Source of the DNA: CAKZNE01 sp002695025
Lineage (GTDB): Bacteria; Bacteroidota; Bacteroidia; Flavobacteriales; Schleiferiaceae
Direction: 5' to 3'
Assembly: GCA_913043285.1 (NCBI GenBank)
Contig: CAJWML010000015.1
Location: forward strand, 32,323-96,322
Length of the DNA stretch: 64,000 bases
The notes under the pieces were generated by a model. It had not been told where the DNA came from. It did no database searches and saw nothing but the letters and a program-made list of their open reading frames with translations. Position 1 is the stretch's first letter. Each line of letters opens with the position of its first letter. Positions 1 to 9,569 of the stretch are shown piece by piece. The position numbers and the translations under genes were made by a program.

Positions 1-2341
1 TCCAGCTGGTAGGGTGGTAATGTGAAAGATCCGTGAGGGTAACAATATTACCTGAACATACGGCTGCCGGGAAAGTGGCGTCAGCCAGGGGTGGCACAAT
101 ATCCGAGTACAGGGGCGACTTCCAGAGGCCACGTCCATAGGTGGCAATCTTAAGCCTGCGATCGTTGTAGGTGATCTCAATTTCGTTTACAATAACGTTG
201 GGAAGGTTATTGTTGAAGGGTATCCAGCTATTCAGGTTATTATCCTTGTAAAAAACCCCCAGGTCGGTGCCTACGTACACCCCAGTGGCCGCATTATTTT
301 CAATGGCTACACAGTTGGCAGGAATATTGGGCAGGTTGGCGGATATGTTATCCCAGGTATTTCCCCCGTCCCTGGATTCATATACTTTCTGCCCGGCCGA
401 ATAGCCACTACGAGTAATAAATACGTGCATAGGATCATCGTAAGCTACGGCTATATAAGTGATCTCACGAGTACCCGGGGTGGAAAGGCTCGCAAAGGTA
501 GAGCCGTAATCTTCACTACGCCACAAACGGCTGCCCTCCGAAACATAGAGTACATTGGAATGAGTAGGCGAAAGTGCCATCTGATCAAGATTGGAGCCTC
601 CGGTCATGCCGGAAGGGCTTACAGCATTAAAGGAACTTCCCCCGTTGTTGGAACGGTATACCCTTGAAAAACCGGCATATAGCGTATCAGGGTGCTTTTG
701 GTCGATCAGGAAGGGAGTGATCCAGTTGCCGCTACCAGAAGGAGGCAGGTTAAAGGGAGCATTAAAGTCATTTCCCCGGTTCATGGACTTCCCGAAATTT
801 CCATAATAAATGGAAGAATACATGGTGTTGGGGTCTTTGGGATCTATGGCGCATTCCATGCCATCTCCCCCGCGAACACCTTCCCAGTTACCTCCATCGT
901 ACAGGTCCGTACCATTGTCCTGGGCACCGTTAATTACCAGGTCGGGATCGGTGGCGGAAGCCCCTAGTTTATAATATTGGGTAATGTTCATCCCATCGTT
1001 CAGTTCCACCCAGTTGGAGGAGTTGTCGTCCTTACGGTAAATACCACCGTCACAACCGGCATATAGGGAGGAGCCATCTTCAGTATATCCCAGGTGGTGG
1101 ATATCCGCATGGATAAAGCTGGCGCCAAAGCCTTGCCAGTGGCCGATAATGTTCCAGCTTATACCTCCGTTGGATGATTGCCATACATTGACGCCCCCTA
1201 CGGCCACTTCATCTTTATCGGTTGGGTTTACCGCAATGGCAAGATCGTACCATGCCTGGCCGCCACTGTCGCTACCTGTGTTGCTCCACCCCAGTAGGTT
1301 AGGAGCTGTAGAACGTGCAGTCCAGTTTGCACCATTGTCCGTAGAGCGATACGTGCCCAGGTAGCCATTGTTATTGGCTCCGTACAAGGCATACACATAA
1401 TTGGGATCGTCAGGAGTTACGGCAAGCTCTATTCTCCGGATACCACTGGTGGGTAGGCCGGCACTCTGAAGCTGGGTCCAGTTGATACCATTGTCCACAC
1501 TCTTATAAATGCGGGTAGCCGAAGTAGCATACAAGATGTTCGGGTCTCCAGGCTTTTGAACGAGCGCGTTGAACACTCCGTTCTGTGTATTGGTCCAGGT
1601 GGCTCCACCGTTGGTAGAACGTTGAATACCTGCACTGGTGGTGGCAATGAGGATATTGGTCTGTGTAGGGTGGATCATAAGGTTGGAGATACGGATCTGT
1701 TGACTGACGTTATAGCTGAGTCCTGTGGCATTCCAGCTGACCCCACCATCCGTTGATTTTAAAACACCATAACTATAAGTGTCTGATCCGTCACGGTCGC
1801 CCGTGGCAATGTATAGGATCGAGGGGTTTGAAGGGTCAATATCAATATCCGTAACGCCCAGGTTGGGGAGAAGGTCGGTATTGGTGGACCAGCTCTGGCC
1901 ACCATCCGTACTTTGCCATAAACCACCGGCCGGGGTTCCTATCCATATTTGCTGGGGATTTACCGGGCTTATGGTTACTTTATTGATTCGGCCTACACCG
2001 TTGAGAGCGTTACCATTGTATGGGCCTATTGGCGACCAGGATCCGACATTTACACTGTTTTGGGTAGCTTTTACTTCTTCATAAGCCGTAGCCAAATCAG
2101 ATGGGTTGGGACGTATGCCTTCCGGGTATACACGTGGTTCCATAAAGGCTTCCCAGCGTTTGAACTGTTTCCAGCCTTTGCCCTTTTCTATTTCACGTCC
2201 TTGCCAGTATTGTTCAAAACTCTTTTGGACTGTATAGAAGTTCACATCAGGGTCTTCCATCTGATCTATCCAATCGGCATTTTGGGCCAGGGCCCATCCA
2301 TAGCACACCATCATTATGGCAACTGATAAGCAGTACTTCAT
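1..2341 (-). CDS. Secreted Asp-box (BNR/sortilin-type) beta-propeller protein with PKD domain, 3' part missing
   Basis: The gene reads leftward from ATG at 2341 and is still open at base 1, so about 780 codons are visible and the C-terminus lies outside the window. Residues 1-19 form a signal peptide ending ...GWALA before QNAD. The body carries many Asp-box motifs of the type S-x-D/N-x-G-x-T/S-W (for example STNGGATWTNT, SRDGGNTWDNI), typical of sortilin/VPS10 or exo-sialidase-like propellers. The last visible stretch (VCSGNIVTLTDLSHYHPTSW) looks like the start of a PKD domain. Proteins of this build in Bacteroidetes usually end in a T9SS sorting domain, which cannot be seen here. Substrate or ligand is unknown. 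It stands alone, 141 bp from the next gene. Confidence 0.8.
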   Translation of the reverse strand, partial: MKYCLSVAIMMVCYGWALAQNADWIDQMEDPDVNFYTVQKSFEQYWQGREIEKGKGWKQFKRWEAFMEPRVYPEGIRPNPSDLATAYEEVKATQNSVNVGSWSPIGPYNGNALNGVGRINKVTISPVNPQQIWIGTPAGGLWQSTDGGQSWSTNTDLLPNLGVTDIDIDPSNPSILYIATGDRDGSDTYSYGVLKSTDGGVSWNATGLSYNVSQQIRISNLMIHPTQTNILIATTSAGIQRSTNGGATWTNTQNGVFNALVQKPGDPNILYATSATRIYKSVDNGINWTQLQSAGLPTSGIRRIELAVTPDDPNYVYALYGANNNGYLGTYRSTDNGANWTARSTAPNLLGWSNTGSDSGGQAWYDLAIAVNPTDKDEVAVGGVNVWQSSNGGISWNIIGHWQGFGASFIHADIHHLGYTEDGSSLYAGCDGGIYRKDDNSSNWVELNDGMNITQYYKLGASATDPDLVINGAQDNGTDLYDGGNWEGVRGGDGMECAIDPKDPNTMYSSIYYGNFGKSMNRGNDFNAPFNLPPSGSGNWITPFLIDQKHPDTLYAGFSRVYRSNNGGSSFNAVSPSGMTGGSNLDQMALSPTHSNVLYVSEGSRLWRSEDYGSTFASLSTPGTREITYIAVAYDDPMHVFITRSGYSAGQKVYESRDGGNTWDNISANLPNIPANCVAIENNAATGVYVGTDLGVFYKDNNLNSWIPFNNNLPNVIVNEIEITYNDRRLKIATYGRGLWKSPLYSDIVPPLADATFPAAVCSGNIVTLTDLSHYHPTSW

Positions 2342-2482
2342 ATATTGGTATTCTTTCAAGTTTTTAGCCCTGATAATCAATCAATTATCGGACCGGGATT
2401 TTTCTTAGGGGCTCTAAATATACGTAAATGACCCATTTGAGGATTGCCTTGATAGAAGAATGCCGGGCAGGCGATAGACAGA

Positions 2483-4261
2483 TTATTCCGAGAACTCCAG
2501 CAACTTCCTGCGGTATACTGAAAACATTTTTGATTTAGAAACAAAACCCTCGTAACGTCCTGAACGTACTACCGGCAGATTCCAGGCCCCGCTGGACTGG
2601 AATTTCTGCATAACCGAGTTCATGGTTTCATTCTTTTCTATAATAGCCGGAGGAGGGTTCATTAGTTCACTTACATAGGTGTCATTGTACAGTGACTGAT
2701 CAAACATGATGTTACGAAAGTCATCGAGTGTGAGTACGCCTACCAGCTTTTCTTCCTCGTCAACCACCGGGAAGAGGTTGCGCTTGCTGGTACTCACCAC
2801 TTTTACCAGCTCACCCAGGCTCATCTCAGGATTTACCTTCACAAAATCGGTTTCCAGTACCGCATCAATATTAAGCAGGGTAAGGATCACCTGGTCTTTA
2901 TTGTGGGTTAGTATGTCTCCCTTCCGGGCCAGCTGCATCGTATAAACAGAGTGTGGCATGATCTGCCGGGTAACCACAAAGGATATGGCAGAAACCAGCA
3001 TCAGGGGGATAAAGAGTTCATATCCTCCGGTGATCTCCGCGATCATAAAGATAGCCGTTAAGGGGGCGTGCAGGACCCCGGCCATTAGTCCGGCCATACC
3101 CACCAGGGCGTAATTGCTGGAAGATAGGGTGATCCAGTTGAACTCATTGATGAACCGGGCAAATACAAACCCGGAAGATGCCCCTATGAAAAGTGAAGGT
3201 GCAAATACTCCTCCCACACCTCCAGCGCCCAGGGTAAACGTGGTGGCAAACCCCTTAAAGAGCACGAGGCCTATGAGCAGGGCTATTACCAGGTAATCAG
3301 AGGTATGGTACTCATACAGGAAACTGCGCTCAATTACCTTGTCAAGGTTGCCATTCAAGAGATGGTTAATGGTTTCGTAGCCTTCTCCGTATAATGGCGG
3401 TATCAGAAATATAAGTAAGCCCAGCAGGCTGCCGCCTATCAATATTTTGGTCCAGGGGTTGGCAAAGCGACTGAAGAGGTTATCCACGTAAAAATAAAGG
3501 CGGTTGAAATACACGGACACAAAAGCGGTCATTACCCCCAGCAGTGCATAAAAAGGGACCTCGGCAACCCGGAAAGGGGCAATGTATTTATAGTGAAAAA
3601 GGTAATCACCACCCTGAATGAAAATAGTAGTAACGGCACCGGAAACGGAAGCCAGCAATAAAGGTATCAGAGATCCGAAAGTAAGGTCGAGGCTGAAGAT
3701 CTCTATGGTAAAGATAATAGCCGCAATAGGTGCATTAAAGATGGAGGCGATGGCGCCTGCGGCAGCGCAGGATATGAGCAGGATGCGTGATTTATAATTA
3801 ATGTGCATGAGGCGCCCCAGGTTGGAGCCAATGGCTGCCCCGGTTCCCACGGAAGGGCCTTCCAGCCCCACCGAGCCACCAAACCCCACTGTAAAAATAC
3901 TGGTGATCATGTGGCTGAACATCTGTGAAGCGGGCAGTATACCGCTCTTGCGGGATATGGCAAAGAGGGTATTGGGTACCCCTTCGCCCACCTTTCTTCC
4001 CCGGAGAGCTTTGCGAACGATCACCGTAATGAATATCCCGATAATGGGAAAAGCAAAGTAAAAGGGGTTGTAATACTTGGTAAGGTAGTCCGAGGTGACC
4101 AGGCTCTGTATAAAGTGGGTAGTGTTTTTAAGCACCACCGCTACCAGCCCGGTAAGAAAACCTACTACGATGCTGAGGATAAGGATAAACTGACGTTGCG
4201 GGAGATGCCGGGCTCTCCACTTTAAAAACCGGCCCAGCAGGCTGTTGCGTCCGTCCGGCAT
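2483..4261 (-). CDS. CLC-family chloride channel/antiporter with two CBS domains
   Basis: 592 aa. A CLC transmembrane core covers about residues 25-430, followed by two CBS domains (about 450-510 and 525-585), the arrangement of many Bacteroidetes CLC proteins. The selectivity-filter motifs are visible: GFGGSVGLEGP at 126-136, where E134 is the fast-gate glutamate of the family, and a second GAGGVGGVFAPSLF motif. It should move chloride or another anion across the inner membrane. Whether it is a channel or a proton antiporter cannot be told from reading alone. It lies 6 bp downstream of aspS and is probably cotranscribed with it; no terminator is seen between them. Confidence 0.9.
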   Translation of the reverse strand: MPDGRNSLLGRFLKWRARHLPQRQFILILSIVVGFLTGLVAVVLKNTTHFIQSLVTSDYLTKYYNPFYFAFPIIGIFITVIVRKALRGRKVGEGVPNTLFAISRKSGILPASQMFSHMITSIFTVGFGGSVGLEGPSVGTGAAIGSNLGRLMHINYKSRILLISCAAAGAIASIFNAPIAAIIFTIEIFSLDLTFGSLIPLLLASVSGAVTTIFIQGGDYLFHYKYIAPFRVAEVPFYALLGVMTAFVSVYFNRLYFYVDNLFSRFANPWTKILIGGSLLGLLIFLIPPLYGEGYETINHLLNGNLDKVIERSFLYEYHTSDYLVIALLIGLVLFKGFATTFTLGAGGVGGVFAPSLFIGASSGFVFARFINEFNWITLSSSNYALVGMAGLMAGVLHAPLTAIFMIAEITGGYELFIPLMLVSAISFVVTRQIMPHSVYTMQLARKGDILTHNKDQVILTLLNIDAVLETDFVKVNPEMSLGELVKVVSTSKRNLFPVVDEEEKLVGVLTLDDFRNIMFDQSLYNDTYVSELMNPPPAIIEKNETMNSVMQKFQSSGAWNLPVVRSGRYEGFVSKSKMFSVYRRKLLEFSE

Positions 4262-4267
4262 TTCCCC

Positions 4268-6013
4268 TTACTCAGTAATAGTGATTCGCAACTCTTTCAG
4301 TTGCTCTTCCCCGATGATGGAAGGTGTATCGATCATCAGGTCGCGACCCGCATTGTTCTTGGGGAAGGCCATAAAATCGCGGATACTCTCCTTGCCTCCC
4401 AGTATCGCCACCAGGCGGTCAAAGCCAAAGGCTATACCACCGTGGGGCGGGGCACCGTATTCAAAGGCATCCATTAAGAAGCCGAATTGTTTTTTGGCTT
4501 CCTCATCACTAAAACCGAGGATGCCGAACATTTTCTTTTGCAGGTCACGGTCATGGATACGGATGGAGCCTCCACCTATTTCGTTGCCGTTCAATACCAG
4601 GTCATAGGCATTGGCACGTATGCTTCCGGGGTCGGTGTCCAGGAGGGGAATATCCTTGGGGTAAGGAGAAGTGAAAGGGTGGTGCATTGCGTACCAGCGT
4701 GCTGTATCTTCATCCCACTCCAGTAAAGGGAAATCCAGTACCCAAAGCGGGGCAAATTCGTCTGGCTTGCGCAAACCCAATTCTTCGGCCAGGTGCAGGC
4801 GCAATTCGTTCAGCGCTTTACGGGTTTTGTCCTTCGGACCCGCCATGATCAGCAAAAGGTCGCCAGGTTTGGCATCCATGGCTTCGGCCCATTCCTTCAG
4901 ATCTTCAGGGCTGTAAAATTTATCTACGGATGATTTCAGTGTGCCGTCAGCGTTGTACTTGCACCATACCAGTCCACTGCCCCCTACCTGGGGTCTTTTT
5001 ACAAAATCGGTAAGGGCATCGATCTGCTTGCGGGAGTATTCGGCACAACCCTCAACGTTAATACCTACTACCAGCTCAGCCTGGTCAAATACGTTAAAGC
5101 CCTTATTCTGGGTAAGCTCGTTCAGCCCGGTAAAGGTCATTCCAAAACGGATATCCGGTTTATCACTACCATAAAGGGCCATGGCTTCATCATAAGTCAT
5201 GCGGGGAATAGAATCAATATCCACTCCTTTAACCGTTTTGAGGATGTGCTTCAGGAAACCTTCAAAAGTGTTCAGGATATCCTCCCGTTCCACAAAAGCC
5301 ATTTCACAGTCTATCTGCGTAAATTCTGGCTGGCGGTCAGCGCGCAGGTCTTCGTCACGAAAGCATTTTACAATCTGGAAATACTTATCAAAACCCGAAA
5401 CCATCAGCAATTGCTTAAAGGTTTGAGGCGACTGTGGCAGGGCGTAGAACTGTCCTTCATGCATGCGTGAAGGCACCACAAAGTCGCGGGCACCTTCAGG
5501 GGTGGATTTAATCAGGAAAGGCGTTTCAATATCCAGGAAGCCTATGGAGCTGAGGTAATTGCGGGTTTCTATGTTTACCCGGTGGCGCAGCATAATATTT
5601 TCTTTCAGGGGGTTCCTGCGCAGGTCCAGGTAGCGGTATTTCATACGCAACTCCTCACCACCATCTGTTTCATCTTCAATGGTAAAAGGAGGAGTTTTGG
5701 AAGCGTTGAGCACCGTTAAGGAAGAGCAGCGGATCTCAATCTCACCCGTACTCATATTAGGATTCTTGCTGCTGCGTTCAATCACTGTGCCTTCGGCTTG
5801 TATCACAAACTCGCGCCCGGTTTTTCGGGCCTTTTCCAGTAGTTCGGTATCCCATTCCTCGTTAAAGGCCAGTTGGGTAATGCCATAGCGATCCCGAAGA
5901 TCAATAAAGGTCATGCCGCCCAGGTTGCGTACGCGCTGTACCCAGCCGGCCAGTTTTACATTTTTGCCCTCGTGTTGCAGGTTCAGTTCACCACAGGTAT
6001 GTGTACGATGCAT
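4268..6013 (-). CDS. aspS: Aspartate--tRNA ligase
   Basis: 581 aa, full length for a bacterial AspRS. The N-terminal OB-fold anticodon-binding domain is at about 1-110. The class II core follows, with motif 2 at 218-238 (FRDEDLRADRQPEFTQIDCE) and motif 3 GIAFGFDRL at 526-534 with its arginine. A GAD insert sits between them, as in bacterial-type enzymes. It charges tRNA-Asp in the cytosol. ATG at 6013 gives the usual MHRTHTCGEL start. The gene is divergent from tadA. Its own promoter is not a clean match: the region 6014-6060 only has a shifted ATACTTTG on the minus strand. Confidence 0.97.
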   Translation of the reverse strand: MHRTHTCGELNLQHEGKNVKLAGWVQRVRNLGGMTFIDLRDRYGITQLAFNEEWDTELLEKARKTGREFVIQAEGTVIERSSKNPNMSTGEIEIRCSSLTVLNASKTPPFTIEDETDGGEELRMKYRYLDLRRNPLKENIMLRHRVNIETRNYLSSIGFLDIETPFLIKSTPEGARDFVVPSRMHEGQFYALPQSPQTFKQLLMVSGFDKYFQIVKCFRDEDLRADRQPEFTQIDCEMAFVEREDILNTFEGFLKHILKTVKGVDIDSIPRMTYDEAMALYGSDKPDIRFGMTFTGLNELTQNKGFNVFDQAELVVGINVEGCAEYSRKQIDALTDFVKRPQVGGSGLVWCKYNADGTLKSSVDKFYSPEDLKEWAEAMDAKPGDLLLIMAGPKDKTRKALNELRLHLAEELGLRKPDEFAPLWVLDFPLLEWDEDTARWYAMHHPFTSPYPKDIPLLDTDPGSIRANAYDLVLNGNEIGGGSIRIHDRDLQKKMFGILGFSDEEAKKQFGFLMDAFEYGAPPHGGIAFGFDRLVAILGGKESIRDFMAFPKNNAGRDLMIDTPSIIGEEQLKELRITITE

Positions 6014-6085
6014 CTTAGCTGATGATTTAGTAAGCTGGCGAAATTACAAAGTATTAGGAGCATAGCTATATTTACAGGCCTAAAA

Positions 6086-6541
6086 GTGGACCCATTGGGA
6101 ATTGAAATTTACAGTGACGAATATTTTATGCGGCAGGCCTTTATGGAGGCCCAAAGAGCTTATGAGGAAGATGAGATACCCATAGGTGCCGTTATTGTAA
6201 GTAAGAACAAAGTCATAGGTAGGGGGCATAACCTTACTGAAAGGCTTACCGATGTTACAGCCCATGCTGAAATGCAGGCTATCACAGCTGCCAGCTCCTA
6301 CCTGGGCTCCAAGTATCTGAAGGATTGTACACTTTTTGTAACGCTTGAGCCCTGTCCTATGTGCGCGGGCGCTCTTTTCTGGAGCCAGATAGGCCGGGTG
6401 GTTTTTGCGGCTCCGGATCCCAAGCGTGGTTTCCTGGAACACGGTGGATATCTGCATCCTAAAACAAAATTGGAACAAGGATTGTTACAAGCGGAATGTT
6501 CGGAATTAATCCGGGCGTTCTTTGCCCGTAAAAGAGCGTAG
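6086..6541 (+). CDS. tadA: tRNA(adenine34) deaminase / cytidine-deaminase-family nucleoside deaminase
   Basis: 151 aa with the zinc deaminase signature: H60-A-E62 (TAHAEMQ) and PCPMC with C90 and C93. E62 is the proton shuttle. The family converts A34 to inosine in tRNA-Arg(ACG); some members act on free guanine, so the substrate is inferred. The start chosen is GTG at 6086, because the SDEYFMRQA stretch typical of the family N-terminus begins only 10 residues in. The next in-frame start, ATG at 6128, would cut into the first helix. It is divergent from aspS. Confidence 0.88.
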   Translation: MDPLGIEIYSDEYFMRQAFMEAQRAYEEDEIPIGAVIVSKNKVIGRGHNLTERLTDVTAHAEMQAITAASSYLGSKYLKDCTLFVTLEPCPMCAGALFWSQIGRVVFAAPDPKRGFLEHGGYLHPKTKLEQGLLQAECSELIRAFFARKRA

Positions 6542-6592
6542 GCTCATCAAAGCAGGCTTAGAAGAGTTACTCGCTAAAGATCACGTATTTAC

Positions 6593-6623
6593 TTGACTTT
6601 CAGTAAGTTTTTTTGTAGTTTTG
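6593..6623 (+). promoter_or_regulatory. Bacteroidetes-type promoter for the 6647 gene
   Basis: TTG at 6593-6595 (-33 element) and TAGTTTTG at 6616-6623 (exact TAnnTTTG -7 element) are 20 bp apart, matching the Bacteroidetes primary-sigma consensus. This decides the start of the following gene: an in-frame TTG at 6593 would lie inside the promoter, so translation must begin at the ATG at 6647. Confidence 0.75.
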
Positions 6624-6646
6624 CACTGTCGTTACACAATTGTTCT

Positions 6647-7123
6647 ATGATTACTAATAAAAATATACGCAAATACCTCTGGATGGTGCTGCTTGCACTG
6701 GCGCTGGTGGTGCTGGCTGATCTGGCCTTCCTTTTTATTCTCGATCACATTGGTGACCTATTTAATGGTTACTCCATTTTGGTGATCCCTGCCCTTATCG
6801 GTATCGCTTATGCCTATGCGGGTCTGCCCATTTTCACCTTCAATGCAGAATCGGATGTATTGCATATCAAAAGCCACATGGTTATGAACCGCCTTTTGGG
6901 TAAGGATCTGTACATATTGCGTAAAAACGTGGTGGCTCTGGAGCTGGATCGTAGTGGTATCCGTAAAAAACTGGTGATCCATTACATCAAAGCGGGGAAA
7001 GAATGCACAGAAAAATTCAGTGTGAGCCTTCTCAGTAAAAAGAAAATTGAGCGCCTGGCCCAAACGGTACAAGACATTGATTCTGAAGCCCGGAATTTAC
7101 CCAATACACCAATGTTCATTTGA
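6647..7123 (+). CDS. Small membrane protein with two N-terminal helices and a soluble PH-like tail (unknown function)
   Basis: 158 aa. Two hydrophobic helices at about residues 10-32 and 42-60 are followed by a soluble part of about 95 residues with alternating beta-strand character, resembling bacterial PH-type membrane-anchored domains. I do not recognise a named family. The ATG at 6647 is chosen because the promoter elements lie at 6593-6623. The gene is a single transcription unit closed by a terminator at 7144-7173. Confidence 0.75.
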   Translation: MITNKNIRKYLWMVLLALALVVLADLAFLFILDHIGDLFNGYSILVIPALIGIAYAYAGLPIFTFNAESDVLHIKSHMVMNRLLGKDLYILRKNVVALELDRSGIRKKLVIHYIKAGKECTEKFSVSLLSKKKIERLAQTVQDIDSEARNLPNTPMFI

Positions 7124-7143
7124 TAGTAAAAGATTCATATATG

Positions 7144-7173
7144 CAAAAGGAGGTTTTTAAAGCCTCCTTTTTT
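7144..7173 (+). terminator. Intrinsic terminator after the 6647 gene
   Basis: The stem AAAAGGAGG / CCTCCTTTT has a 9-nt loop and is followed by a T run. It sits 20 bp after the stop codon at 7123. Confidence 0.8.
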
Positions 7174-7225
7174 GTTTTCAATCGTTATATAGCCGTATCC
7201 AATCTGTCAGATAAAAGGAGAATCC

Positions 7226-7233
7226 TAATTTTG
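7226..7233 (+). promoter_or_regulatory. -7 element of the bacilliredoxin promoter
   Basis: TAATTTTG is an exact TAnnTTTG match, 14 nt before the ATG at 7248. No clear -33 TTG is seen at the right distance, so the element is supported by position and consensus only. Confidence 0.55.
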
Positions 7234-7247
7234 TAAAAAATTATCTT

Positions 7248-7658
7248 ATGTATCCAGAAGACTTAATTGCTCCCATGCGCGAAGATCTCACCTCGTTAGG
7301 TATTAAAGAAACGAGATCATCAGAGGAAGTAAAGAACGAAATAAATCAGGATGGAACCACTCTGGTGGTGATCAACTCAGTTTGTGGTTGCGCAGCAGCC
7401 AATGCAAGACCAGCGGTGAAAATGGCCACTCAGCATAGCAAGAAACCAGATCGTATGATCACTGCTTTTGCCGGTAATGATGTGGAAGCTGTAAAAACAG
7501 CCCGTGATATGATGGCACCTTTTCCTCCTTCATCACCGTCTATTGCCTTATTCAAGAATGGCCAGCTGGTCCATATGATTGAAAGACACCATATTGAAGG
7601 TCGTGCTGCTCAAGCTATTGCAGAGAACCTGACCAGTGCTTTTGACGAGTACTGCTAA
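7248..7658 (+). CDS. BrxA/BrxB-family bacilliredoxin
   Basis: 136 aa, the usual size of the YphP/YqiW family. The diagnostic motif NSVCGCAAANARPAV holds C46-G-C48, the CGC redox site of bacilliredoxins. In Firmicutes these proteins remove bacillithiol from oxidised proteins. Many Bacteroidetes carry the family and some make bacillithiol, so a de-bacillithiolation or general disulfide-exchange role is likely but inferred. It is monocistronic, with a TAnnTTTG element upstream and a terminator downstream. Confidence 0.92.
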   Translation: MYPEDLIAPMREDLTSLGIKETRSSEEVKNEINQDGTTLVVINSVCGCAAANARPAVKMATQHSKKPDRMITAFAGNDVEAVKTARDMMAPFPPSSPSIALFKNGQLVHMIERHHIEGRAAQAIAENLTSAFDEYC

Positions 7659-7705
7659 TTAACCAGGCGGTCCGGTTTAAGAGCTTACAACTGCCAGGTT
7701 GAGTG

Positions 7706-7725
7706 AAATCCCGGAGGGATTTTTT
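7706..7725 (+). terminator. Intrinsic terminator after bacilliredoxin
   Basis: A short hairpin AAATCCC-GGA-GGGATTT is followed directly by a T run, 48 bp after the stop at 7658. Confidence 0.65.
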
Positions 7726-7804
7726 GTTACGACCTGTACATTAAAGCGGACCAGCTCTAATTGATCTCTAAACAAACAAACCTTCTTACAAAGGGAGGTA
7801 AATA

Positions 7805-7834
7805 AAAAGGCCCCCGAAAACTCGGGGGCCTTTT
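7805..7834. terminator. Strong bidirectional terminator
   Basis: The stem AAAAGGCCCCCGA / TCGGGGGCCTTTT has a 5-nt loop. The A run on the left and T run on the right let it work on both strands. It sits 19 bp beyond the stop of the minus-strand starch-binding gene and also backs up the terminator of the bacilliredoxin gene. Confidence 0.88.
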
Positions 7835-7852
7835 ATTTGCGATTGATGTCTG

Positions 7853-9535
7853 TTACTGCACAATCACCTTATTGATATTGGTTTCGCCTTTTTCGTTGGT
7901 TACCTTGAGGTAGTACACCCCGGCTTTAACGTGATTTACGTTAAGCGTGTACTTGCCGGAAACTCCGGTTACCTGGTACACTTGCTTACCGGTAATATCC
8001 AACATATTCAGGTCGAAAAGCTCTTCATTGTTCAGCTCAATGGTTGTTTTACCACTAAACGGATTGGGATAGATGTTCAGGTTGGTACGGGCAAAGTGAT
8101 CTTCCAGGCCAATGTTGATGGCTTCGCAGGAATTCCACTTATAAGCCAGTGTATGAGGCTGATCATCAGGACGTACGAAAATACGGTTCAAACTTCCTAC
8201 ACCACTGGGTTCTGTACAGGATGAGTCCGTAAGACCTACCCAATCTTCCTCCTGCTCGGTATTATCCGTTTTCACATTCATGAATTTGTAGGAGATCTTG
8301 CCAGGACATACATTGGCTACCGTAGTCTGGAAAATACCCGGAGAACCAGCCACAGGCGTTAAAGCCAGTTTACCGGCTTGCCAGGCAGGAGTGGTAAAAT
8401 CACCAATCACATACAGGTTGTTGAGATCAGCCTGGTTAGGGAAAGTGGTTACATCCACCATAAAAGTAAGATCAGCCGGACCAGGCAGCGGAGTGCAGGC
8501 TCCGTACACATCGCTATTGAAACAACGTACCGGAAGCACCGTATCCTTATTGAAAGAGATCACTTTATTGTTACCGCCTTCCCAGTTGGTGTTGCCATTA
8601 GCATGGTAACGTGCCTTATAGGTAAACTCGGGAGCAGGTGCACGAAGGGTGATTTCCCAAACTCCATCATTATTCGCATCGGTAAGCATACTGGCAGCTT
8701 CAAAGCCCCCGGGCCAGTTGTTGAAAGGACCGGCCAGGTCAACGGTATCATTAAAACCGCAGGTGGCATTCATGTCAATTTGAATGGTAATGTTGAAAGT
8801 ATCTGGAATAAAGCAGGATGCACACTGGCTGAAACAAACCGGGCCATAGATGGAATCATTGGTGATGGAAGCGTGACGGTTTCCGTTCATGGCACAACCA
8901 CTGGGCACACTTTCTTCTGTTCCCCAGGCAGTACCATTCAGGAATTTCCATTCATAGGAGGTTCCGGGGGTGAAGAAAGCCACATGACGGTATACGCTGT
9001 CACCTTTAAGGTCGGTCATAATAGAGGCACCAGGTGTCCAGGCATTGGGAGTTTGAAAACTACCGGCCACGCTCACAGTATCGCTTACGGAAGCTTCCTG
9101 GCTCAGGTCTACGATCATGGTAAGTGCTTTCATACCGGCAGGAGCCGCGCCACCAAAAGTATAGGCAGGAAGGGTAGTATCACTGCTGATCACTACCCAA
9201 CGGTTATCGTTACCACTTCCAAGGTCTACCTGGGCAGCAGCAGGAACACTTTCAACACCGGGCCAGTCATTATCATTAATAAACTTATACTCATAACTTC
9301 CGGCTGGAATGTTAACCGTTACGGAGTAAATAGTACCCGATGAATTGGTCAGAGCCGTGGCAGAAGGATTCCAGTCACCGGGAGCACCGGCAGCTGCCTG
9401 GAAGTTTCCGGCCACATGAACCCCATTGGCACTAACGGTCTGTCCGCTCATGTCAACCTGGAAGGTCACATTATGTTGTGCCTGTACCATGCCGAGCGCT
9501 AACATGGACAGAAGAAGAGAATAAAGGTTCTTCAT
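7853..9535 (-). CDS. Secreted protein with four tandem starch-binding-like beta-sandwich domains and a T9SS type A sorting domain
   Basis: 560 aa. Signal peptide 1-19 (cut before QHNVTF). Four related domains of about 100-115 residues follow (about 22-128, 136-238, 246-347, 354-468). Each has the pattern V-x-VDM...V-x-VAG-x-F...W...Y-x-x-KF of CBM20/CBM48- or SusE/SusF-type starch-binding folds. Residues 485-560 (NIYPNPFSGKTTIE...GVYYLKV...KVIVQ) are a T9SS type A tail that directs outer-membrane export. No catalytic domain is present, so a surface glycan-holding role like SusE/F is inferred. It diverges from the SusA-like GH13 gene, and the shared gap holds an operator-like palindrome at 9570-9586. 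Confidence 0.85.
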   Translation of the reverse strand: MKNLYSLLLSMLALGMVQAQHNVTFQVDMSGQTVSANGVHVAGNFQAAAGAPGDWNPSATALTNSSGTIYSVTVNIPAGSYEYKFINDNDWPGVESVPAAAQVDLGSGNDNRWVVISSDTTLPAYTFGGAAPAGMKALTMIVDLSQEASVSDTVSVAGSFQTPNAWTPGASIMTDLKGDSVYRHVAFFTPGTSYEWKFLNGTAWGTEESVPSGCAMNGNRHASITNDSIYGPVCFSQCASCFIPDTFNITIQIDMNATCGFNDTVDLAGPFNNWPGGFEAASMLTDANNDGVWEITLRAPAPEFTYKARYHANGNTNWEGGNNKVISFNKDTVLPVRCFNSDVYGACTPLPGPADLTFMVDVTTFPNQADLNNLYVIGDFTTPAWQAGKLALTPVAGSPGIFQTTVANVCPGKISYKFMNVKTDNTEQEEDWVGLTDSSCTEPSGVGSLNRIFVRPDDQPHTLAYKWNSCEAINIGLEDHFARTNLNIYPNPFSGKTTIELNNEELFDLNMLDITGKQVYQVTGVSGKYTLNVNHVKAGVYYLKVTNEKGETNINKVIVQ

Positions 9536-9569
9536 AATCGAATGATTTAATTAAAAAAATGTTTTACTT

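Noticed and set aside
8378..9343. Long plus-strand open frame (321 codons) opposite the starch-binding protein gene
   Set aside because: It is antisense to a gene with clear domains and signal peptide; the translation shows no fold pattern and is rich in His, Ile and Thr as expected of a mirror frame.
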